Positions 58,319-64,000 of a stretch of DNA of 64,000 bases are shown here, in pieces. Within the stretch, counting starts at the first letter, position 1, and each line of letters begins with the position of its first letter. A model generated the notes under the pieces. It worked only from the letters and a program-made list of their open reading frames with translations, was not told the DNA's origin and did no database searches. Source of the DNA: Serinicoccus chungangensis (GTDB lineage Bacteria; Actinomycetota; Actinomycetes; Actinomycetales; Dermatophilaceae); NCBI RefSeq assembly GCF_006337125.1, contig NZ_CP040887.1, positions 1,116,001 to 1,180,000 of the forward strand. Direction: 5' to 3'. The position numbers were made by a program, and so were the translations under genes.

Positions 58319-58361
58319 TAAGAGCGCTCTCATGTTGCGTCAGGAAACAAACCGCTGTCAA
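58319..58361 (-). promoter_or_regulatory. Promoter and CebR-like operator of the sugar ABC operon
   Basis: On the minus strand TTGACA (58356-58361) and CAACAT (58332-58337) are 18 bp apart. The operator, read on the plus strand as TAAGAGCGCTCTCA (58319-58332), begins at the last base of the -10 box, a classic repressor position. It is the same 14-mer as at the GH1 gene. Confidence 0.8.
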
Positions 58362-58387
58362 GGATGGTGACCAGATCGTGATGTGGC

Positions 58388-59407
58388 TCACGCGGAGCCG
58401 CGCACCCGCAGGGTCGTCGGCAGGAGCACGTGGCGCGGTCCAGACCGGCCGTCGATCTGGTCCAGCAGCAGGTCGGCGACCTCACGACCCATCTGGCGGA
58501 TCGGCTGGCGGACGGTGGTCAGCGGCGGTTGGGCGGCCTCGGCCAGCGGGACGTCGTCGAAGCCGACAACACCCACGTCCTCCGGGACCCGGCGACCCCT
58601 CGCGGTCAGCGCCTGGATCGCCCCCACCGCCATGGCGTCGCTCGCGGCCACCACGCCGTCCAGCTGCGGGTGGCGCTCGAGCAGGGTCTCGGTCGCCTCG
58701 CGCCCGCCCTGCACCGTGAACGGTGCGTGCACGGTCCGGTCGGCCGTCCCGGACAGGCCACGGCCCGCCAGCTCGAGGTCGAAGCCGGACCGGCGGTCCT
58801 GGGCCGGGGTCATGTCGGCCGGCCCGGCCACGTGCACGACGAACTCCCGACGCTCCAGCAGGTAGCGGGTGGCCGCGCGGCCACCACCGACGTTGTCCGC
58901 GTCCACGAACGCCAGGTCGTCGTCCGCCTCGTGCGGCCGGCCGCACTGCACGACCGGTATGCCGAGGGCCCGGACCGCGTCCGGCAGCGGGTCGGCGCCG
59001 TGGAAGGCGCCGAACATCAGGCCGTCGAGGTGTCCGCCGGCGACGAACTGCTGCAGCCGGTGGCGGTCGTGCTCGGAGGAGACGATGATGAACGTCAGCT
59101 GGCGCTCACGCGCCGCGACGCCCTCGTGCACCCCCCGCAGGACCGTCGCGAAGAACGGGTCGGAGAAGACGCTCTCCTCCGGCTCGGAGACCACGAAGCC
59201 CACGGCGTCGCTGCGCCGCGTCATGAGGGACCGGGCGGCGTAGTTGGCGACGTAGCCGAGCTCGGCCGCGGCCTCGTGGACCGCCCGGCTGTTGTCCCCC
59301 CGGCCCGCCTTGCCGGACAGGATGCGTCCGGCAGTGGCGCGGGAGACGCCCGCGCGGGCCGCCACCGACTCCAGCGTGGGAGCAGGGACCTTGCGGAACC
59401 CGGCCAC
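58388..59407 (-). CDS. LacI-family transcriptional regulator (CebR-like)
   Basis: 339-residue repressor. The N-terminal HTH and hinge (TLESVAARAGVSRATAGRIL and AAAELGYVANYAARSLMTRR) are followed by a periplasmic-binding-protein-like effector domain ending LTTVRQPIRQMGREVADLL. It lies between the ABC operon and xylA, all leftward. The palindromes at 53386, 58319 and 60820 resemble CebR sites (TGGGAGCGCTCCCA) of Streptomyces, so it most likely represses this regulon until a beta-glucoside such as cellobiose binds. The GTG start at 59407 has AGAAGGGA upstream. Confidence 0.9.
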   Translation of the reverse strand: MAGFRKVPAPTLESVAARAGVSRATAGRILSGKAGRGDNSRAVHEAAAELGYVANYAARSLMTRRSDAVGFVVSEPEESVFSDPFFATVLRGVHEGVAARERQLTFIIVSSEHDRHRLQQFVAGGHLDGLMFGAFHGADPLPDAVRALGIPVVQCGRPHEADDDLAFVDADNVGGGRAATRYLLERREFVVHVAGPADMTPAQDRRSGFDLELAGRGLSGTADRTVHAPFTVQGGREATETLLERHPQLDGVVAASDAMAVGAIQALTARGRRVPEDVGVVGFDDVPLAEAAQPPLTTVRQPIRQMGREVADLLLDQIDGRSGPRHVLLPTTLRVRGSA

Positions 59408-59449
59408 GGCACTGTCCCTTCTCGACGGACCGACCTGCGGACGCGGAGC

Positions 59450-59455
59450 AGACTA
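59450..59455 (-). promoter_or_regulatory. Putative -10 hexamer of the LacI regulator gene
   Basis: TAGTCT on the minus strand would give a leader of about 36 nt to the GTG at 59407. Confidence 0.4.
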
Positions 59456-59485
59456 CCCCGTGGTCCCGGTGTCCGTCCGCGGACG

Positions 59486-59516
59486 CACCCCGCACGGCGG
59501 TCCGCCCTGCGGGGTG
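59486..59516 (-). terminator. Hairpin terminator after xylA
   Basis: CACCCCGCA (59486-59494) pairs with TGCGGGGTG (59508-59516), with further pairing inside the loop. It is 14 bp downstream of the xylA stop. Confidence 0.6.
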
Positions 59517-59529
59517 TCGTCGCGGTGGG

Positions 59530-60720
59530 TCAGGCCGCGCCGAGCAGGTGGCGCAGCGCCAGCTGCTGCAGCTGGACGTGACCGTAGCCGCGCGTCGCCA
59601 GCCGGTCGGCCTGCTCGCTGATCTCGCGTCCGAGGTCCTCGCTGTCCAGCAGGCTCGCCACCGTCTCGCCCTCGTCGAGGGTGGGCTGCGCGAGCTCGCC
59701 GATCCCGGAGTCGCTCATGGCCTGCGCGGTGGCGGGGTCGGCGCGGAAGGCCCTCGCGCGCTCCGCCAGGAGGGTGTAGGTCTCCATGTTGGCGGCGGCC
59801 GAGGCCCAGACGCCGTCCATGTCCTCGGTGCGGGGAGGCTTGTAGTCGAAGTGCCGTGGGCCGTCGTAGCGCGGGCCCCCGCCGGGGAAGCCGTTCTCCA
59901 GCAGGTCGACGGTGAAGAACGCCGAGATGAGGTCCCCGTGGCCGAAGACCAGGTCCTGGTCGAAGCGCGGCCCGTGCTGACCGTTGAGGTCGAGGTGGAA
60001 GAGCTTGCCGGCCCAGAGCGCCTGGGCGATGCCGGCGGTGAAGTTGAGCCCGGCCATCTGCTCGTGCCCCACCTCGGGGTTCACGCCGACGATGTCGCCG
60101 TGCTCGAGCATCGCGATGAAGGCGAGCGCATGGCCCACCGTGGGGAGCAGGATGTCCGCCCGCGGCTCGTTCGGCTTGGGCTCCAGGGCGATGCGCATGT
60201 CGTAGCCCTGCTCCTTGATGTGGGCCGCGACGCAGTCGACGCCCTCGACGTACCGGGCGAGGGCGGCGTGGTGGTCCTTGGCGCCGTCGTACTCGGTGCC
60301 CTCACGACCTCCCCACATCACGAGGGTGCGGGCGCCCAGCTCGGCCCCGAGCTCGACCTGCCGCAGCACCTTGCGCAGCGCCAGCCGTCGCACCTGCCGG
60401 TCGTTGCTGGTCAGCGCGCCGTCCTTGAAGACGGGGTGGGTGAAGGTGTTGGTCGTGACCATGGGGACGCCCATGCCCGTCTCGTCCAGCGCCTGCCGGA
60501 AGCGGCTGATGACCGCGTCCCGGTCGGCGGCTGACGCTCCGAACGGGACCAGGTCGTCGTCGTGGAAGGTGACGCCGGACGCGCCGAGCCCGGCGAGACG
60601 GTGCACGCTCTCCACCGGGTCGACAGGATCGCGGGTGGCGTCGCCGAACGGGTCCTGCGCGGACCAGCCGACGGTCCACAGGCCGAAGGTGAACGGGACC
60701 GGGTGCGACGGTGCAGGCAA
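59530..60720 (-). CDS. xylA: Xylose isomerase
   Basis: 396-residue enzyme converting D-xylose to D-xylulose (also D-glucose to fructose). [21 protein letters not shown] and [13 protein letters not shown] carry the catalytic His53 and Asp56, and [32 protein letters not shown] and [17 protein letters not shown] hold the metal ligands. The start is TTG 60720, supported by AGGAGG 5 nt upstream and by the normal family N-terminus. No xylulose kinase gene is in view. It is divergent from GH3. Confidence 0.95.
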   Translation of the reverse strand: MPAPSHPVPFTFGLWTVGWSAQDPFGDATRDPVDPVESVHRLAGLGASGVTFHDDDLVPFGASAADRDAVISRFRQALDETGMGVPMVTTNTFTHPVFKDGALTSNDRQVRRLALRKVLRQVELGAELGARTLVMWGGREGTEYDGAKDHHAALARYVEGVDCVAAHIKEQGYDMRIALEPKPNEPRADILLPTVGHALAFIAMLEHGDIVGVNPEVGHEQMAGLNFTAGIAQALWAGKLFHLDLNGQHGPRFDQDLVFGHGDLISAFFTVDLLENGFPGGGPRYDGPRHFDYKPPRTEDMDGVWASAAANMETYTLLAERARAFRADPATAQAMSDSGIGELAQPTLDEGETVASLLDSEDLGREISEQADRLATRGYGHVQLQQLALRHLLGAA

Positions 60721-60738
60721 CGGAGCCTCCTAGGTTGG

Positions 60739-60768
60739 TTGTGAACTGAAACTATCTACCCCTAGGCT
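60739..60768. promoter_or_regulatory. AT-richer divergent promoter region of xylA and GH3
   Basis: On the plus strand TTGTGA (60739-60744) and TAGGCT (60763-60768) are 18 bp apart and would serve GH3. On the minus strand TAGTTT (60749-60754) could be the xylA -10 box. The stretch GGTTGTGAACTGAAACTATC stands out for its low GC and may hold a ROK/XylR operator. Confidence 0.45.
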
Positions 60769-60805
60769 GGGTCGCGCAACCCCACCCCGACGGAAGGCCC
60801 GCCCC

Positions 60806-63076
60806 ATGACCGAGCAGAGTGAGAGCGCTCCCGATATCGACGCGCTCCTGGCCGACATGACGCTGGAGGAGAAGCTCGGGCAGGTCGTGGGCTTCTGGGA
60901 CCAGGGGGACGGCGAGGCGGTGGCCCCGATGCAGGGGGTCTTCGAGGGGGGTGGTTCGGCGCTGCACGAGGTCGCCCGGCACGGTCTGGGGCACCTGACG
61001 CGGCCCTACGGCACCCGGCCGGTGGAGCCCGAGGAGCAGGCCCGCCGCCTGTGGGAGTTCCAGCGCTGGCTGGTCACGAGCACCCGCCTGGGGATCCCGG
61101 CGCTGGTCCACGAGGAGTGCCTCACCGGGCTGGCCGCGTGGCGCGCCGCCACCTACCCGACCCCGCTGGCCTGGGGCGCCAGCTTCGACCCGGACCGGGT
61201 CCGCGAGATGGCCGCGCTCATCGGGAGGTCGATGCGCCAGCTCGGTGTCCACCAGGGCCTGGCACCCGTCCTCGACGTCGTGCGCGACCCGCGCTGGGGG
61301 CGGGTCGAGGAGACGATCTCCGAGGACCCGTACCTCGTGGCCACCATCGGGACGGAGTACGTCCGGGGCCTGCAGTCCGAGGGCGTGCACGCCACGCTCA
61401 AGCACTTCGTGGGCTACTCGGGATCGCAGGCGGGCCGCAACTTCGCGCCGGTCCACGCCGGCCCCCGCGAGGTCGAGGACGTGCTGCTGGTGCCCTTCGA
61501 GATGGCCGTGCTCGAGGGGGGTGTGCGGTCGGTGATGCACTCCTACGCCGAGATCGACGGCCTCCCGGTGGCGGCCGACCCCCGTCTGCTGACCGGGGTG
61601 CTGCGCGAGCGCTGGGGTTTCGACGGCACCGTCGTGGCCGACTACTTCGGGGTCGCCTTCCTGCACCTGCTGCACCACGTCGCCGCCGACCTGGGGGAGG
61701 CGGCGGCCCAGGCCCTGGCGGCAGGGGTCGACATCGAGCTGCCCTCGGGCGACGCCTACCTGGGGCCGCTGGCCGAGGCGGTGCGCGGCGGTCGGGTGGA
61801 CGAGGCCCTGGTCGACCGGGCGTGCCGGCGCGCCCTGCAGCAGAAGGCCGACCTCGGGCTGCTCGGGGCGACCTTCGAGGACGAGCCACCCTCCCAGGTC
61901 GACCTCGACAGCGCCGAGCACCGCGCCCTGGCGGCGAGCCTCGCCGAGGAGTCGGTGGTGCTGCTCGCCAACGACGGGACCCTGCCGCTGGCCCAGCCGG
62001 GCAGCGTCGCCGTCATCGGTCCGAACGCCGACCGTCTGGAGGCGCTCTTCGGCTGCTACGCCTTCGTCACCCACGTGCTGCCGCAGCACCCCGGGACCGA
62101 CGCGGGCATCGCGGCTCCGACGGTCCTGGAGGCGGTGACCCGGGAGTGGCCGCGGGCGAGCGTGAGCCACGCGCAGGGGTGTCCGGTCGAGGGCGGGGAC
62201 GACGCGGGCATCGCCGAGGCGGTCGCCACCGCGCGGGACGCCGAGGTCGCCGTCGTGGTGGTGGGCGACCAGTCCGGCCTCTTCGGGCGGGGGACCTCCG
62301 GGGAGGGCAGCGACCGCGACGACCTCGAGCTGCCCGGTCGGCAGCGCACGCTGGTGGAGGCCGTGGTGGCGACCGGGACCCCGGTCGTGCTCGTGCTCAT
62401 GACCGGGCGTCCCTACGCGGTCGGCTGGGCCCTGGCCTCCTGCGCCGCCGTCGTCCAGGCCTTCTTCCCCGGCGAGGAGGGCGCGGGCGCCGTCGCCGGG
62501 GTCCTGTCCGGCCGGGTCAACCCCTCCGGTCGCCTCCCGGTCAGCCTGCCCCGCTCGACCGGGAGCCAGCCCTACACCTACCTCCACCCGACGCTGGGGG
62601 GCGACACCGACGTGACCAACCTCTCGAGCCGTCCCGCGCTGCCCTTCGGTCACGGGCTGAGCTACACCACCCTCGAGCGACGCGACCTGCGGGTGCGGGC
62701 CGGCGCCGCCTCGGAGGGACTGGACGTCTCGGTGACCGTGAGCAACACCGGAGACCGGTCCGGCGTGGAGGTGGTCCAGCTCTACGTCCGGGACCTCGTC
62801 GCCACCGTGACCCGCCCGGTCGCCCAGCTCGTGGGCTACGCCCGGGTCGAGCTGGAGGCGGGCGCGAGCGCGGACGTGCGCCTCGTGGTGCCGCCGGCGC
62901 GGCTGGCCTTCACCGACCGCGACGGCGCCAAGGTCGTCGAGCCCGGTGACCTGGAGGTGTGGGTGGGGTCCTCGGTCGCGGACCGCGACCTGCTGAGCAC
63001 GGTGACGCTGTCCGGCGACGTGCACCACGTCGGGGTCCGGGACCCTCGGCGCACCGAGGTGCTGGTGGAGCGGTGA
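60806..63076 (+). CDS. GH3 family beta-glycosidase
   Basis: 756-residue glycosidase without signal peptide. The N-terminal TIM barrel has LKHFVGYSGS and nucleophile Asp279 in TVVADYFGVAF. The second alpha/beta domain (VGDQSGLFGRGTSGEGSDRD) has the likely acid/base Glu, and a C-terminal fibronectin-III-like domain (VTVSNTGDRSGVEVVQLYV) follows. Beta-glucosidase or beta-xylosidase activity are both possible; proximity to xylA favours xylo-oligosaccharides. A CebR-like site overlaps codons 5-10. ATG 60806 has GGAAGG upstream. Confidence 0.93.
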   Translation: MTEQSESAPDIDALLADMTLEEKLGQVVGFWDQGDGEAVAPMQGVFEGGGSALHEVARHGLGHLTRPYGTRPVEPEEQARRLWEFQRWLVTSTRLGIPALVHEECLTGLAAWRAATYPTPLAWGASFDPDRVREMAALIGRSMRQLGVHQGLAPVLDVVRDPRWGRVEETISEDPYLVATIGTEYVRGLQSEGVHATLKHFVGYSGSQAGRNFAPVHAGPREVEDVLLVPFEMAVLEGGVRSVMHSYAEIDGLPVAADPRLLTGVLRERWGFDGTVVADYFGVAFLHLLHHVAADLGEAAAQALAAGVDIELPSGDAYLGPLAEAVRGGRVDEALVDRACRRALQQKADLGLLGATFEDEPPSQVDLDSAEHRALAASLAEESVVLLANDGTLPLAQPGSVAVIGPNADRLEALFGCYAFVTHVLPQHPGTDAGIAAPTVLEAVTREWPRASVSHAQGCPVEGGDDAGIAEAVATARDAEVAVVVVGDQSGLFGRGTSGEGSDRDDLELPGRQRTLVEAVVATGTPVVLVLMTGRPYAVGWALASCAAVVQAFFPGEEGAGAVAGVLSGRVNPSGRLPVSLPRSTGSQPYTYLHPTLGGDTDVTNLSSRPALPFGHGLSYTTLERRDLRVRAGAASEGLDVSVTVSNTGDRSGVEVVQLYVRDLVATVTRPVAQLVGYARVELEAGASADVRLVVPPARLAFTDRDGAKVVEPGDLEVWVGSSVADRDLLSTVTLSGDVHHVGVRDPRRTEVLVER
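60820..60833. promoter_or_regulatory. CebR-like operator inside the GH3 5' coding end
   Basis: TGAGAGCGCTCCCG differs from the Streptomyces CebR consensus at only two positions and shares its AGAGCGCTC core with the two intergenic operators. It lies 44 bp after the putative GH3 start of transcription, so it could act as a roadblock. Confidence 0.5.
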
Positions 63077-63101
63077 CCGGGGTGGCGGACCCCCGTCTGA
63101 G

Positions 63102-63107
63102 TAGGCT
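63102..63107 (+). promoter_or_regulatory. Leaderless -10 hexamer of the ROK regulator gene
   Basis: TAGGCT ends 7 nt before the ATG at 63115. Confidence 0.5.
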
Positions 63108-63114
63108 TCCCCGC

Positions 63115-64000
63115 ATGCCTGCTCTCCCCGTGACGGCCGGTCCGTCGGCCTCCGCGCGCCAGTCCAGCGTGCGCGCCACCAACCTCGGGGTCGTGCTGCG
63201 CTGCCTGTGCGCGGCGCCGGAACCGCTCTCCCGGGCCGGCGTGGCCGCGGCCACCGGCCTGACCCGCTCGACCGTCTCGCGCCTGGTCGACGACCTGGTC
63301 GGTGGCGGGCTGGTGGAGGAGGGGTCGGCGACGACGGTGGGCCCGGGGCGGCCCGGCACCCCGCTGACCCCGTCCGGCCGCGTCTGCGCGCTGGGGCTCC
63401 AGGTCAACGCCGCCCACGTGGCCGTGCGCCTCATCGACCTGCGCGGCGTGGTCCGTGCGGAGTCGCGGTCCGAGCCCGACCTCGTGGGCTCGGAGCCGAC
63501 GGCCGCGCTGCGGCTGCTGGACGGGCACCTGCGCGAGTGCCTGGCCGCGGTGCCCGAGGGTGGTCGGGTGGTGGCCGCGGGGATGGCGCTGCCGGGCGTG
63601 GTCGACACCGCCGGCCAGCGGCTGCTCACCGCGCCCAACCTCGGCTGGCGCGAGGTCGCGCCCGCCCGGTGGGTGCACCCCCTGCTGCCGGGCACGCCGC
63701 TCACCCTGGGCAACGAGGCCAACCTGGCCGCCCACGCCTTCGCCCAGCCGGCACCGGGGCGACCCGGGCCGTTCAGCCACTTCGTCTACGTCTCCGGCGA
63801 GATCGGCATCGGCGGGGCGGTCGTCGTCGACGCGGAGGTGCAGGCGGGGCGGCACGGCTTCGCGGGGGAGCTGGGCCACATGACCTTCCGTCCCGGCGGC
63901 GACCCGTGCCCGTGCGGGGCCGACGGGTGCCTCGAGCGCTATGCCGGGCGCCTGGCCATGACCCGCCGCGCCGGGCTGCCGGACGGCACCACGCTGGCCG
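63115..64000 (+). CDS. ROK-family transcriptional repressor (XylR/NagC-like), 3' end outside window
   Basis: 295 codons are visible before the window ends. A MarR-type winged helix (LGVVLRCLCAAPEPLSRAG and TGLTRSTVSRLVDDLVGGGL) precedes a ROK domain with GELGHMTFRPGGDPCPCGADG (zinc site). The kinase motif NDAN of true sugar kinases is NEAN here and there is no N-terminal D-x-G-G-T phosphate loop, so it is a sensor and not a kinase. It follows xylA/GH3 and probably binds xylose or another pentose. ATG 63115 follows TAGGCT by 7 nt. Confidence 0.88.
   Translation, partial: MPALPVTAGPSASARQSSVRATNLGVVLRCLCAAPEPLSRAGVAAATGLTRSTVSRLVDDLVGGGLVEEGSATTVGPGRPGTPLTPSGRVCALGLQVNAAHVAVRLIDLRGVVRAESRSEPDLVGSEPTAALRLLDGHLRECLAAVPEGGRVVAAGMALPGVVDTAGQRLLTAPNLGWREVAPARWVHPLLPGTPLTLGNEANLAAHAFAQPAPGRPGPFSHFVYVSGEIGIGGAVVVDAEVQAGRHGFAGELGHMTFRPGGDPCPCGADGCLERYAGRLAMTRRAGLPDGTTLA

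Noticed and set aside
60752..63028. Leftward 758-codon frame opposite GH3
   Set aside because: Shadow of the GH3 gene; repetitive Gly/Arg/Val/His translation.

Overview
The window is chromosomal DNA from a very GC-rich Gram-positive actinobacterium. The gene content (mycobacterial-type qcrCAB/ctaCDEF respiratory chain, Rv2175c-like regulator, PASTA kinase, SigK/RskA, DUF3040, DUF6504, SAV_6107-type HEPN protein) and the near-absence of A/T at third codon positions suit Micrococcales, most likely the Intrasporangiaceae/Ornithinimicrobiaceae group. That placement is inferred, not proven. I see no rRNA, tRNA, CRISPR array, prophage or insertion sequence. Coding density is high, and most operons use 1-4 nt stop/start overlaps.

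Layout. 1-3760: end of a glutathionyl-hydroquinone reductase-like gene, trpS, glycerate kinase, erpA, aat. 3760-14030: aerobic respiratory chain in two operons (ctaC-ctaD-ctaF and ctaE-qcrC-qcrA-qcrB), with a leftward quinone oxidoreductase/trpD/receiver-domain block between them. 14100-31320: metallopeptidase, RAM-domain protein, DEDD exonuclease-UvrC-like fusion, fatty acyl-CoA ligase, two tandem ROK sugar kinases, EEP hydrolase, plsC, aroG-ltaE-molybdoprotein operon, PASTA Ser/Thr kinase, LysM transglycosylase, Rv2175c-like protein and a polyprenyl diphosphate synthase. As I remember the map, the order from glycerate kinase to idsA closely follows Mycobacterium tuberculosis Rv2205c-Rv2173.

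31490-38450 is the most interesting block. A TTGAGT-17-TACATT promoter with a perfect LexA box and a nearby perfect DnaA box drives DUF6504, SAV_6107-HEPN, a DnaE2-type polymerase and a DinB polymerase. The three large genes are tightly overlapped. It looks like an SOS mutasome in which a catalytic-type DinB sits where ImuB is found elsewhere, with a Glu replacing one of its three catalytic carboxylates. DUF3040 follows. 38418-41520 is a sigK-rskA module followed by a CHRD-domain surface protein and a class F sortase, with a SigK-like promoter and a CRP-like palindrome between them.

41580-53320 holds DUF456, DUF7455, parE, a DEAD-box helicase with a structured leader, an FAD oxidoreductase, an NSS amino-acid transporter with its MetS-type small subunit, aroQ, DUF429 and an aldehyde dehydrogenase. 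53350-64000 is a beta-glucoside/pentose utilisation locus: GH1 beta-glucosidase, an ABC importer, a LacI regulator, xylA, a GH3 glycosidase and a ROK repressor cut by the window edge. Three CebR-like palindromes tie GH1, the importer and GH3 together.

Two window-wide signals stand out. Fourteen genes have a TANNNT -10 hexamer ending 6-8 nt before the start codon, implying leaderless mRNAs. The octamer GGCATACC/GGTATGCC occurs 14 times and is kept even where it forces rare codons.
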